Source: JAMXLO01 sp963799415 | GTDB taxonomy: Bacteria > Pseudomonadota > Alphaproteobacteria > Acetobacterales > Acetobacteraceae | NCBI GenBank assembly: GCA_963799415.1 | Contig: CAWCXI010000034.1 | Span: 372,001 to 436,000 of the forward strand | Reading direction: 5' to 3' | Length of the DNA: 64,000 bases | Shown: piece by piece, positions 18,046 to 26,768 of the stretch | How positions within the stretch are numbered: position 1 is the stretch's first letter | Layout: each line of letters begins with the position of its first letter | Notes under the pieces: generated by a model | The model's input: only the letters and a program-made list of their open reading frames with translations | Told to the model about the DNA's origin: nothing | Database searches by the model: none | Program-made: the position numbers and the translations under genes

Positions 18046-19521
18046 ATGCCGAAGATCATTCCCGTCGCGACCTTTGACTGCGTGGTGTTCGGCGCCACCG
18101 GCGACCTGACGCTTCGAAAACTGCTGCCGGCGCTCTACTATCGCTTTCGCGACGGCCAGATGCCGCCGGATTCGCACGTCATTGCGGCGGCGCGGTCCGA
18201 GCTGGATGACGAAGGGTATCGCCAGCGCGCCACCAAGGCACTGCGCGAACATGTCGCGCGCGAAGATCTCGACACAGACACCGCCGATCGGTTCTGTCGG
18301 CGCGTCAGCTACGTCCGGCTGGACGCGACGGACGCCAATGCGGATTGGCATGTTCTGGCGAACATCCTCGACCCCAATCGCGTGCGCGTCTTCTATCTCG
18401 CGACTTCGCCTGACCTTTATGGCCCGATCTGCCGCAACATTGGCGAACACGGGCTGGTCACCGAACAGTCGCGCGTGGTGCTGGAGAAGCCGATCGGTCA
18501 TGACCTGGCCTCGGCACGCGAGATCAACGACCAGGTCGGCTCGGTGTTCAGCGAGGCACAGACCTTCCGTATCGACCACTACCTCGGCAAGGAGACCGTG
18601 CAGAACCTTTTGGCGCTGCGCTTCGCCAACACGATCTTCGAGCGCCTGTGGAACGTCGACGTGATCGACCACGTGCAGATCACGGTGGCGGAAACCGTCG
18701 GCGTGGAGGGACGCGGTGGTTACTACGACCGATCCGGCGCGCTGCGCGATATGGTGCAGAACCACATGCTGCAGCTTCTGTGTCTGGTGGCGATGGAGCC
18801 GCCGGTGTCGCTGGAAGCCGACCGCGTGCGCGACGAGAAGCTGAAGGTGTTGCGCGCATTGCGTCCGGTCGAACCGCACGAGGCACCGACGCTGACGGTG
18901 CGTGGTCAGTACACCCAGGGGGCGATCGACGGGCAGCCGGTGCCGGGCTACATCGCCGACCTCAACGGTCCCGAAAGCAGCCAGACCGAGACCTCCGTCG
19001 CACTCAAGGTCGATGTGCGAACCTGGCGCTGGGCGAACGTGCCGTTCTATCTGCGCACCGGCAAGCGCATGCCGCAGAAGGTGTCAGAGATCGTCATTCA
19101 GTATCGCGCGCTGCCCTTCTCAATCTTCCCGCCTGACGCCGCCGAATGGACGCCAAACAAGCTGATCATCCGATTGCAGCCGGAGGAGGGCATGCGGTTG
19201 GCGATGATGACCAAGGACCCAGGGCCAGGCGGGCTGCGTCTGTCACCCACCGCGCTCGATATCCGCTTCGAGAAGACGTTCGGCATGCGCTTCCCGGATG
19301 CCTATGAGCGGTTGCTGATGGACACGGTGCGCGGCAACGCCACGCTGTTCATGCGCCGCGATGAGGTGGAGGCGGCATGGGCCTGGGTGGAACCGATCCT
19401 GGAGGCCTGGAGCAGCCGACCGGACCAGCCGCGCCCTTATCCGTCCGGCACCTGGGGTCCGACTGCGGCGATCGCGCTGATTGAGCGCGACGGCCGCACC
19501 TGGCACGAGGATATCGGCTGA
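18046..19521 (+). CDS. zwf: Glucose-6-phosphate 1-dehydrogenase
   Basis: Oxidises glucose 6-phosphate to 6-phosphogluconolactone with NAD(P)+, the entry to the oxidative pentose phosphate and Entner-Doudoroff routes. The 491-residue protein has family length. Visible are the coenzyme fingerprint VVFGATGDLTLRKLLPALYY, the signature active-site segment FRIDHYLGKETVQNLL, and FYLRTGKRMPQKVSEIVIQY. ATG 18046 (MPKIIPVATFD) is chosen because codons upstream of it derive from the palindromic repeat. No edd, eda or pgl gene is adjacent. Confidence 0.96.
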   Translation: MPKIIPVATFDCVVFGATGDLTLRKLLPALYYRFRDGQMPPDSHVIAAARSELDDEGYRQRATKALREHVAREDLDTDTADRFCRRVSYVRLDATDANADWHVLANILDPNRVRVFYLATSPDLYGPICRNIGEHGLVTEQSRVVLEKPIGHDLASAREINDQVGSVFSEAQTFRIDHYLGKETVQNLLALRFANTIFERLWNVDVIDHVQITVAETVGVEGRGGYYDRSGALRDMVQNHMLQLLCLVAMEPPVSLEADRVRDEKLKVLRALRPVEPHEAPTLTVRGQYTQGAIDGQPVPGYIADLNGPESSQTETSVALKVDVRTWRWANVPFYLRTGKRMPQKVSEIVIQYRALPFSIFPPDAAEWTPNKLIIRLQPEEGMRLAMMTKDPGPGGLRLSPTALDIRFEKTFGMRFPDAYERLLMDTVRGNATLFMRRDEVEAAWAWVEPILEAWSSRPDQPRPYPSGTWGPTAAIALIERDGRTWHEDIG

Positions 19522-19526
19522 ACGGA

Positions 19527-19564
19527 CAAAAAAGGTCGGCCCGGCACCGTGAGGGGCCGGGCCG
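19527..19564 (-). terminator. Rho-independent terminator of the 21-19.7 kb minus-strand operon
   Basis: Arms CGGCCCGG (19537-19544) and CCGGGCCG (19557-19564) form a perfect 8-bp stem. Read on the minus strand it is followed by a run of seven T (19533-19527). It lies 139 bp beyond the end of the NtaA-type gene and just after zwf on the other strand. Confidence 0.75.
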
Positions 19565-19702
19565 CAAGGGAAGGTCCGGGTTGACCTGGGCCGTCGGCCC
19601 AACCAGCAGACGCGGGTGTTGGGGCAGCGCCTGCCGATGCCCCATACATCGCATACCAGCGGGGGGATTCCTGTGAGCTAGCTCACAGCCGGACATGAAA
19701 TT

Positions 19703-21061
19703 TCAGAGGCGACACCGCGCCGCCGGGTGGCTCACCGAAAGCCGCGCTGCTCCGCCGAACAGCTTCTCGCGCAGGGTGCCCGGCGCATAGGCCTGCTTCA
19801 TCACACCGCGCGTCTGTAGCTCCGGCACCACCAGTTCGACGAAGTCCTCCACGCATTCGGGGATCACCGTGCGCGACAGGTTGAAGCCATCGACATCGGC
19901 CTCGCTCACCCAGGCCAGCAGTTCATCGGCGACACGCGACGGCGAGCCGACGATCGGTGCCTGGCGACTGCCGAGGACCATCATCTGCATCAGCTTGCGC
20001 AGCGTCCATTCGGTGCCGCTGCGCACGGTGATCGCTTCCAGGTTGGAGCGTAGCGCGTTGGTGTTGACGAAGCGGATCGGCTCGTCCGGCCCATAGCGCG
20101 AGAAATCAACGCCGACCGAGGATGAGTAGTGCGCCAGCGCGCCTTCCGAACTGGCGTACTCGCGATATTCGGCTAGCTTGTCCTGCGCCTCTGCATCGGT
20201 CGGCGCGACCACAACGGTGGCGCCGACGAACATCTTGATGTCGTGTGGATTGCGGCCAAACGCCTTGGTCCGGGCGCGGATGTCGGCGACGATATCGCGC
20301 ACGTTGTGACGGAACTGGCCGTTGACGAAGATGCACTCGGCGTGCGCTGCGGCGAATTCGCGTCCACGCGCCGAGGCGCCTGCCTGATACAGCACGGGCG
20401 TGCGCTGCGGCGATGGCTCAGACAGGTGGATCGCGTCGACCTTGTAGTGCGCGCCCTCATGCTTCACGCGATGAACGCGCGCTGGATCAGCGAACTGTCG
20501 CGAGGTGCGATCGCGCAGTACGGCACGGTCTTCCCAGCTTCCTTCCCAAAGCTGGTAGACCACCTGCATGTATTCCTCGGCCACGTCGTAGCGGCTGTCG
20601 TGCTCCGGCTGCTCCACCAGACCCATGCCGCGCGCCGCACTGTCGAGATAGCCGGTGACCACGTTCCAGCCGATGCGCCCCTTGGTCAGGTGATCGAGCG
20701 TCGACATGCGGCGGGCGAAGGTATACGGCGGCTCATAGGTCAGATTGCAGGTGACGCCGAAACCGAGGTGCTCCGTTGCATAGGCCATCACAGGGATCAG
20801 CAGCAGCGGATCGTTTACCGGAATCTGCACCGCGTTGCGGATCGAGGCGTCCGGCTGCCCTTGAAACACGTCATAGACGCCGAGGATGTCGGCAAGGAAC
20901 AATCCATCGAACAGGCCGCGCTCCAGCGTTCGCGCCAGCGACACCCAATGATCGAGATCGGTGTAGTGCATCGAGCGATCGCGTGGATGCGCCCACATCC
21001 CGTGCTGGATGTGGCCAACGCAGTTCATGTCGAACGCGTTGAGGCGGATTTCGCGGGTCAT
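19703..21061 (-). CDS. NtaA/SnaA/DszA-family FMN-dependent monooxygenase
   Basis: A 452-residue bacterial luciferase-like flavin enzyme; family members oxidise nitrilotriacetate, pristinamycin or dibenzothiophene sulfone with reduced FMN from a separate reductase. Diagnostic stretches: LNAFDMNCVGHIQHGMWAHP, LARTLERGLFDGLFLADILG, RRMSTLDHLTKGRIGWNVVT and HSRYDVAEEYMQVVYQLWEG. The start at 21061 lies 1 bp after the gdh stop, so the two form an operon; the longer upstream frame overlaps gdh. The nearby divergent nitroreductase could supply reduced flavin, but this is speculation. Substrate unknown. Confidence 0.88.
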   Translation of the reverse strand: MTREIRLNAFDMNCVGHIQHGMWAHPRDRSMHYTDLDHWVSLARTLERGLFDGLFLADILGVYDVFQGQPDASIRNAVQIPVNDPLLLIPVMAYATEHLGFGVTCNLTYEPPYTFARRMSTLDHLTKGRIGWNVVTGYLDSAARGMGLVEQPEHDSRYDVAEEYMQVVYQLWEGSWEDRAVLRDRTSRQFADPARVHRVKHEGAHYKVDAIHLSEPSPQRTPVLYQAGASARGREFAAAHAECIFVNGQFRHNVRDIVADIRARTKAFGRNPHDIKMFVGATVVVAPTDAEAQDKLAEYREYASSEGALAHYSSSVGVDFSRYGPDEPIRFVNTNALRSNLEAITVRSGTEWTLRKLMQMMVLGSRQAPIVGSPSRVADELLAWVSEADVDGFNLSRTVIPECVEDFVELVVPELQTRGVMKQAYAPGTLREKLFGGAARLSVSHPAARCRL

Positions 21062-21062
21062 G

Positions 21063-22322
21063 TCACGGGAACAACCCGCGCGTGGTCTTCGCATTGCGTA
21101 CCTTCTCAACGCCGATCGCCATCGCCGCCGTGCGGTGCGAGACGCCGTCACGCTCGACGCGGTGCATCACCTGAGTGAACGCGCGATCCAGCACATGGTA
21201 GAGTTTGCTCATCACTTCGCTCTCGTCCCAGAAGAACTGCTGAAGATCCTGCACCCATTCGAAGTAACTGACCACCACGCCGCCGGCGTTGCACAAAATG
21301 TCCGGCACGACGAAGATATCCCGGCGCCGCTCATCCAGCACCAGGTCGGCGTCAGGCGTCGTCGGACCATTCGCCGCCTCGGCCAGCACGCGGCACTGTA
21401 GACGCTTCGCGACCGATGCATCGATCACCCGCTCCAACGCTGCCGGCACCAGCACGTCGCATTTCTGCACCAGCAGTTCGCGTGGATCGAATGACAACTG
21501 ATTGGAGAACCCGGCCAGCACGCCATGCTCTTGCGCATGATGCAGAAGCGCACCGGCATCGAGACCACGCGGATCAAAATAGCATGCGGTATGATCCGAC
21601 ACGCCGATCAGCTTCGCGCCACGCTGTGCCAGCGTTTCCACCGTATAGCTGCCGACGTTGCCGAAGCCCTGCACAATCACCGTGGAGCCCGACGGCTGCA
21701 AGCCGACGCGCTCCAGCGCGCGGCAGGCAAGATAGGCGACACCACGACCGGTCGCCTCGCGCCTGCCCTCGGTGCCACCCGATGCCACCGGCTTGCCGGT
21801 GACGATCTCGGTCACGGTCCGGCCCTGATACATGGAATACGTGTCCATGAACCACGCCATGACCTGCTCGTTGGTGCCCATGTCGGGCGCCATCACGTCG
21901 GTGTGCGGGCCAACAAAAGGAATCATCTCCTGCATATAGCGACGCGAAAGGCTCTCTAGCTCACGCCGTGACAGCGCGCGCGGATCGACCGTGATGCCGC
22001 CCTTTGCACCGCCATATGGCAGCCCCGCGAGGGCGCATTTCCAGCTCATCCAGATCGCCAGCGCGGCCACCTCGCCAATATCGACGCTGAGCGCGAATCG
22101 TGTGCCGCCCTTGGTCGGCCCGAGCGTCAGATGGTGCTGCACACGATAGCCCTGATAGACGGCAATCTTGCCATCATCCCGATGAATCGGGCAGGACACG
22201 GTGATCGCCCGCTTCGGATAGAGCAACCGATCACGCTCGTCGCTGGGGATCTCCAGATAGTCTGCGATAACCTGAAACTGCTCGCGGGCCATCCCGAATA
22301 CGGGGCCTGAGTAGATAGTCAT
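21063..22322 (-). CDS. gdhA: Glu/Leu/Phe/Val dehydrogenase (probably NAD-type glutamate dehydrogenase)
   Basis: A 419-residue hexameric-type amino-acid dehydrogenase interconverting glutamate and 2-oxoglutarate plus ammonia. It shows GYRVQHHLTLGPTKGGTRF, the catalytic-lysine motif LPYGGAKGGITVDPRALSRR, DVMAPDMGTNEQVMAWFMDT, and the NAD fold VIVQGFGNVGSYTVETLAQR. The C-terminal SYFEWVQDLQQFFWDESEV is typical. ATG 22322 follows GGAGACGGTCA. It is the first gene of an operon with the NtaA-like monooxygenase and diverges from the nitroreductase across an 84-bp promoter region. Confidence 0.93.
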   Translation of the reverse strand: MTIYSGPVFGMAREQFQVIADYLEIPSDERDRLLYPKRAITVSCPIHRDDGKIAVYQGYRVQHHLTLGPTKGGTRFALSVDIGEVAALAIWMSWKCALAGLPYGGAKGGITVDPRALSRRELESLSRRYMQEMIPFVGPHTDVMAPDMGTNEQVMAWFMDTYSMYQGRTVTEIVTGKPVASGGTEGRREATGRGVAYLACRALERVGLQPSGSTVIVQGFGNVGSYTVETLAQRGAKLIGVSDHTACYFDPRGLDAGALLHHAQEHGVLAGFSNQLSFDPRELLVQKCDVLVPAALERVIDASVAKRLQCRVLAEAANGPTTPDADLVLDERRRDIFVVPDILCNAGGVVVSYFEWVQDLQQFFWDESEVMSKLYHVLDRAFTQVMHRVERDGVSHRTAAMAIGVEKVRNAKTTRGLFP

Positions 22323-22406
22323 TGACCGTCTCCTTCGTGGACGTTGGCTTGCACGGCCCGTGTGGGTCGGGAATGATCTACCAGATTTACATATCTGGAG
22401 TGCAAC

Positions 22407-23255
22407 GTGTTATCTGCAAGCACCCTGTCGGAGACAGCAGCCGACGCACACACACTACTGAACCGGCGCAATCGCGACGGCGCGCTCGCTGCACCGCAGC
22501 AATGGAACGAGGTGGTCGAGACCATCCTCAATCACCGATCGGTGCGTGCCTTCCTGCCGCGCGCTTTGCCTGAAGGGACACTCGAGTTGCTGATTGCTGC
22601 GGCGCAATCGGCGTCGACCTCGTCCAACCTGCAATTCTGGAGTGTGGTCGCGGTGCAGGAGACCGAGCGCAAGGCGCGGCTCGCGGAACTGGCAGGTCAG
22701 CAGCAGTTCATCCGCGACGCGCCGCTTCTGCTGGTGTGGCTCGCTGACCTGTCACGGCTCGATCGCATCGCAGCCGAGCACCAGGCTCAGGTGGACGGCA
22801 CGCATTATATCGAGGAGTTCATCGTCGGCGTCGTGGATGCGGCGCTCGCTGCGCAGAGTGCCCTGATCGCCGCGGAATTGCTTGGACTGGGGACAGTCTA
22901 CATCGGCGCGATGCGGAACTTGCCCGAGCAGATCGCGGCGGAGCTTGGTCTGCCACCGCATGTCTTCGCGGTGTTCGGCATGTCGGTCGGATATCCCGAT
23001 CCGGACCGGCCGACCGACATCAAGCCGCGCCTACCGCAGTCCCTGGTGCTGCACCGCGAGCAGTATTCCGCAGCACCGCACAGCGAGGCGGTCGATGGCT
23101 ACAACGCGACGATACGTGGCTTCCAGCGCGAGCAAGGGATGAAGGCGATCGACTGGACGCAACAGTGCTTCAGCCGCGTGAAGGATGCGGTAGCCCTGCG
23201 TGGCCGCGACCGCATGCGAGACGCGCTGCGCAATCTGGGCTTCGAGCTTCGGTAG
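22407..23255 (+). CDS. NADPH-dependent flavin/nitro-reductase (NfsA/Frp-like nitroreductase family)
   Basis: A 282-residue FMN oxidoreductase of the nitroreductase superfamily. HRSVRAFLPRALPEGTLELL with AAQSASTSSNLQFWSVVAVQ forms the phosphate and FMN site, and ELLGLGTVYIGAMRNLPEQI with VFAVFGMSVGYPD is the conserved C-terminal half. Enzymes of this type reduce nitroaromatics, quinones or free flavin. The start is GTG 22407, preceded by GGAG; no ATG is suitably placed. It is divergent from gdh and could provide reduced FMN for the flavin monooxygenase there. Confidence 0.85.
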   Translation: MLSASTLSETAADAHTLLNRRNRDGALAAPQQWNEVVETILNHRSVRAFLPRALPEGTLELLIAAAQSASTSSNLQFWSVVAVQETERKARLAELAGQQQFIRDAPLLLVWLADLSRLDRIAAEHQAQVDGTHYIEEFIVGVVDAALAAQSALIAAELLGLGTVYIGAMRNLPEQIAAELGLPPHVFAVFGMSVGYPDPDRPTDIKPRLPQSLVLHREQYSAAPHSEAVDGYNATIRGFQREQGMKAIDWTQQCFSRVKDAVALRGRDRMRDALRNLGFELR

Positions 23256-23283
23256 GGTGGGGAGATGGGCTGGGGGGTAGAAA

Positions 23284-23363
23284 CTCCCCCTCCCCTTGCG
23301 GGAGGGGGCCGCTGCGGCGGTGGTGCTGCCCCCTCCCCCCCTAACCCCTGCCGCAAGGGGGGG
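23284..23363. repeat. Imperfect C/G-rich palindrome
   Basis: CTCCCCCTCCCCTTGCGGGA on the left is matched by an imperfect reverse complement on the right (CCCCTGCCGCAAGGGGGGGA). Same family as the palindrome inside rsmB (600-692), but here between convergent genes, where it may also stop transcription. Confidence 0.65.
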
Positions 23364-23388
23364 AGTCATCCTCATGTATCTACACTCG

Positions 23389-23805
23389 TCATGCTTCCGC
23401 CCATACCCTCAGGCAGGGCGGCGCAGCTTCGGCATCGACTTCCACCAGCGCGCCATTCGGCACCACGGCGGTGATATCGACATCGAACCCGGAAATCATG
23501 GTGAACTCCGCCAGTGCCGCCCCCTGCACCATGATCGGGTTCACCCGGTTGAGCGCCAACGCTGCCGGCATGACGCCACGCGCCGTCATCTCCTTCAGCA
23601 TCCAGGCGGTCGCCACGCCACCCTTCGCTGCGTCCAGCACCAGAATGCGCCCGACATAAGACTGGCCCGCCAACTTATGCTCCGGCCTTGAGAACACGCC
23701 GTTGACCCGATCGAGATCGTAACGCGCGGAAAATCCGTCCTTCGCCACCAGCGCGTGGCCACGGACGCGGCGACCCATCGCAGCGACGGCACGGAACTCA
23801 ATCAT
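23389..23805 (-). CDS. Aconitase X swivel-domain (small) subunit
   Basis: The 138-residue DUF126/AcnX swivel domain. Characteristic are SARYDLDRVNGVFSRPEHKL and GRILVLDAAKGGVATAWMLK, including the GVFS...H and GG motifs that close over the active site. ATG 23805 overlaps the stop of the large subunit (ATGA, 23802-23805), so the two are co-translated and form a heterodimer. In bacteria such type II AcnX enzymes are known as cis-3-hydroxy-L-proline dehydratases. The frame is open further upstream but only within the large-subunit gene. Confidence 0.85.
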   Translation of the reverse strand: MIEFRAVAAMGRRVRGHALVAKDGFSARYDLDRVNGVFSRPEHKLAGQSYVGRILVLDAAKGGVATAWMLKEMTARGVMPAALALNRVNPIMVQGAALAEFTMISGFDVDITAVVPNGALVEVDAEAAPPCLRVWAEA

Positions 23806-25031
23806 CCGATCCTCCCGCTGCACGCCGCGTCGACGCATTCCCGCATGGACAGCAATACCGGCCGATAGCCGTAACCGCCCAGTATATTGACCAGCTTCGC
23901 CGAACTGGTAGCGAGCGTTTGCCAGCCATTCGCCTCCGCCATTTCGCGCGCATAGCTCTGGTAGAAGCACATGCCGGACAGCACGAGACCGCCCGCCGCT
24001 TCGATGCGCGCGGTGAGGCCGAACCGATCGGCATCCGGCTTCACCTGTGGGCTGGTCACCACCAGCATCGGTATCGTCGCGCGTCGTCCGTCCAGCATGG
24101 CGGCAAGCTCGCGCAGTTCCATAAGGCTCAGTTGCGGCGCGGAGAATACCACGACATCAACCTTGTCCACGCCCGCACAATAGGCGGCCTGGAATGTGCG
24201 CACATCCGCTTCAGTGATGGCTGCCTTGACTGTCAATGATCGATCGACCGCGTGCTCAGCTTCCGGAGTAATGCCGACCATGTGAAACAGCGCCACCGAT
24301 CCATAGCTCGCGAGCGCCGCGCCGAAATGCTTCAGCTCATCCGAAGTAGGAACGCGGTCAATGCCGACCAGTGCAGGCACCTGCCAGTAATCGCCTCCGA
24401 TGCGTCCGATGATACCGCCGAGCGCGCCCCAATCATGCAGCTCATTCGGTGTATGATCGACGCGCAGCAACAGCGTTGCTCGGCGCTGTTCCGGCAAATG
24501 AAATCCGTAGCGCGGCGTGCGTCCGGTCAAGCCGGCGGCCAGCGCTGAAGGTCCGCCCTCGAAATTCGATCGCGCACCGAGCACGCTGTTCGAGTAGATC
24601 ACCACACCCGTGTCGCCATACGCCATGTGTTCGCCGAACACCGCCGGCATGATCGTCTGGTAATTGATGCAGGTGTCGGTCATCAGCACGCCGAGTGCCT
24701 CGAACGCGATGATGACGCGACGCTCCAATGCCAGCATCCACTCCTGATGCTTCAAACGCGCCGCGGCGGCGAAGTCTGTGCCGCGCGGATCAGTGATTGT
24801 GGGGATGCGCACGCGGCGCTCGTGCTCTGGCAGTGCTGCCAGGCGTTCCAGCCATTCGACGCCGCTGACCCCGAGCGATTCGGTGTCGGCCATGATGTGC
24901 GCCTGCGATACCGGCACGAAGTCGGCCGCGCCGAGATAACGACCGACGCGGATCTGATGATCGATCGCCCACTGCCGCGCCGGCCCCGCCTCGCCAGCCA
25001 GCATGGCACTTTCTTCGTCGGTCAGGCGCAT
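23802..25031 (-). CDS. Aconitase X catalytic (large) subunit
   Basis: The 409-residue large chain of aconitase X (DUF521). It opens MRLTDEESAMLAGEAGPARQ, typical of the family, with SQAHIMADTESLGVSGVEWL, TDTCINYQTIMPAVFGEHMA (likely cluster-ligand cysteine), YSNSVLGARSNFEGGPSALA and near the end CFYQSYAREM. In bacteria the enzyme dehydrates cis-3-hydroxy-L-proline; in archaea the homologue acts on mevalonate 5-phosphate. No proline racemase or Delta1-pyrroline-2-carboxylate reductase is adjacent, so the substrate is inferred only. Operon order is exporter, hydrolase, large chain, small chain. Confidence 0.88.
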   Translation of the reverse strand: MRLTDEESAMLAGEAGPARQWAIDHQIRVGRYLGAADFVPVSQAHIMADTESLGVSGVEWLERLAALPEHERRVRIPTITDPRGTDFAAAARLKHQEWMLALERRVIIAFEALGVLMTDTCINYQTIMPAVFGEHMAYGDTGVVIYSNSVLGARSNFEGGPSALAAGLTGRTPRYGFHLPEQRRATLLLRVDHTPNELHDWGALGGIIGRIGGDYWQVPALVGIDRVPTSDELKHFGAALASYGSVALFHMVGITPEAEHAVDRSLTVKAAITEADVRTFQAAYCAGVDKVDVVVFSAPQLSLMELRELAAMLDGRRATIPMLVVTSPQVKPDADRFGLTARIEAAGGLVLSGMCFYQSYAREMAEANGWQTLATSSAKLVNILGGYGYRPVLLSMRECVDAACSGRIG

Positions 25032-25050
25032 GACTGAGATGATGCTTGGA

Positions 25051-25836
25051 TCAACCGGCCGCTGTCAAAAACGCCTCTACCACTGCGACGAAGCCTGTCG
25101 GATTTTCGGCATGCAGCCAGTGTCCGGCATTCTTCAGCGTCACGAAGCGCGCATTCGGGAATAGTGCGCGGATCACTGGCCGGTGCTCTGGCTTGATGTA
25201 GTTCGACGTCGCGCCGGCGATGAACAAGGTTGGGCCGCTGTAGCGGGCATCATCGGGCACATTCCAGGCCTCGATGTCCGCGAAGGCGGCGATGATCTCG
25301 GCAAGACCGATGCGCCAGGCTGGAGCCTCACCCAGCTGCAAATTCTGCAACAGGAACGCACGCATTCCTGCATCTGGTACTGCCTGGGCCAGGACCGCAT
25401 CGGCCGCCGCTCGCGTCATCCCCACAGCAAGCCGCAGCGATGCCATCGCCTCGGCGGTCGGGCGCAAATGTGGCGGATAGGGCACTGGCGCGATGTCGGC
25501 GACGATCAGGCGGGCGACAACATCGGGCTGCGCCAGCGCGGCTTGCATTGCCGCCTTGCCACCCATCGAATGCCCGAGCAGCACCGCCGGCAGCGCGCCA
25601 AGCCGATCGAGAGTTTGCAGCACATCGGCGGCCATGGTCGCATATCGCATGTCGCGGTCGTGCGGGCTCGCGCCATGATTGCGCAGATCGAGGGCAATCG
25701 TGCGCCGATGTTCCGCGAACGCACGTTGCACGCTGCCGAAATTGCGAGCCGAACCGAACAGACCATGCAGCAGCACGAGCGGCGGACCGCCCTCCCCTGC
25801 CTCGATGGCGGGCAGCATCATCGCCGCGTCGGCCAT
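25051..25836 (-). CDS. Alpha/beta hydrolase, YbfF-type esterase
   Basis: A 261-residue cytosolic alpha/beta-fold esterase. Motifs in order: oxyanion segment LVLLHGLFGSARNFGSVQRA, LDLRNHGASPHDRDMRY, nucleophile elbow LLGHSMGGKAAMQAAL, and terminal His in LKNAGHWLHAENP. The pattern is that of YbfF, an acyl-CoA/ester hydrolase with a small acyl pocket. ATG 25836 overlaps the end of the EamA gene by 19 bp, and the stop lies 19 bp before the AcnX large-subunit start. Whether it acts in the AcnX pathway is unknown. Confidence 0.88.
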   Translation of the reverse strand: MADAAMMLPAIEAGEGGPPLVLLHGLFGSARNFGSVQRAFAEHRRTIALDLRNHGASPHDRDMRYATMAADVLQTLDRLGALPAVLLGHSMGGKAAMQAALAQPDVVARLIVADIAPVPYPPHLRPTAEAMASLRLAVGMTRAAADAVLAQAVPDAGMRAFLLQNLQLGEAPAWRIGLAEIIAAFADIEAWNVPDDARYSGPTLFIAGATSNYIKPEHRPVIRALFPNARFVTLKNAGHWLHAENPTGFVAVVEAFLTAAG

Positions 25837-26759
25837 GCTGCGGCGCCGACACCGAAGATGATCAGCGCGGAACCCACTACCAGGTCCGCAGTGATCGGCT
25901 CGCCGAGCATGAGGTTGGCAAGGATCAGGCTGATCGCCGGGGTTGTCAGGAAACCCACCGAGGACACCACGGCGGGCAGTGTCGCGGTCGCCTGAATGAC
26001 GCACCAGGTGCCGAACGGACTGGCGATCAGTCCGATACAGGCCAACGCGGCCCACGACGCCGGATGCGTGCCGATCCCGCCATGCGGCGCGTGCAACATC
26101 AGCAGCGGCAGCAGGAAGAGCGCGCTGATGGCGAAACACCAAGGCATCAGCTCGAACATTGTCGAGCGCGGCGTCGCAGCACGCGTGACGATGATGGCAA
26201 TCGACCAGGAGAACGATGCGCCGAGCAGGAAAGCATGGCCGATCAGCGTGTCGCGGGACGACCAGTCGATCGCCCAGGGGCTCACCAGGATCACAACACC
26301 CGCGAGACCGAACCCCGCCGCGATCCAACGCCGCGGCGGAATGGTTTCATGCAGGAAGATCAGCGACAGCGGTACAACCCATATCGTCGTCGTGTTGGCG
26401 AGGATTGCGGTGCGCCCCGCTGGAACCCAGGCGACGGCTTCGTGGGCGAACGCGAAGTACAGGCCAAGCTGGCAGACGCCGACCGCAATCAACGTTGGCA
26501 GATCCTCGCGATGCGGTACGCGCAGCCGACCGCGGACCGCGAGGATCGCAGCGATTGTGGCACCCGACAGCAGGGCGCGCCCTTCTGCAAACCACAGGGG
26601 CGTGCTACCGAGACTCAAAGCAATCTTTGTCAGGGGCCACGCGCTGCTCAGCAGGACCACCGACACGGCGAGCTGGATAAAACCGGTTGCTGCACCTTTC
26701 TTGCCGTCGTCGAACGAGGCGGCAGCTCCGGGCATCGACAACTCAACGGAACGCGACAT
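25818..26759 (-). CDS. EamA-family (DMT superfamily) transporter
   Basis: A 313-residue inner-membrane protein with ten predicted helices in two EamA repeats. Examples are VSVVLLSSAWPLTKIALSLG, the first repeat's AVAWVPAGRTAILANTTTIW and the second repeat's WALACIGLIASPFGTWCVIQ, then LPAVVSSVGFLTTPAISLIL. Such proteins usually export amino acids or metabolites. It is the first gene of the operon that runs through the hydrolase to both AcnX chains. It diverges from the DUF1028 gene with only 9 bp between the start codons, so the promoters must overlap coding DNA. Confidence 0.9.
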   Translation of the reverse strand: MSRSVELSMPGAAASFDDGKKGAATGFIQLAVSVVLLSSAWPLTKIALSLGSTPLWFAEGRALLSGATIAAILAVRGRLRVPHREDLPTLIAVGVCQLGLYFAFAHEAVAWVPAGRTAILANTTTIWVVPLSLIFLHETIPPRRWIAAGFGLAGVVILVSPWAIDWSSRDTLIGHAFLLGASFSWSIAIIVTRAATPRSTMFELMPWCFAISALFLLPLLMLHAPHGGIGTHPASWAALACIGLIASPFGTWCVIQATATLPAVVSSVGFLTTPAISLILANLMLGEPITADLVVGSALIIFGVGAAAWPTRR

Positions 26760-26768
26760 CAGAGACCC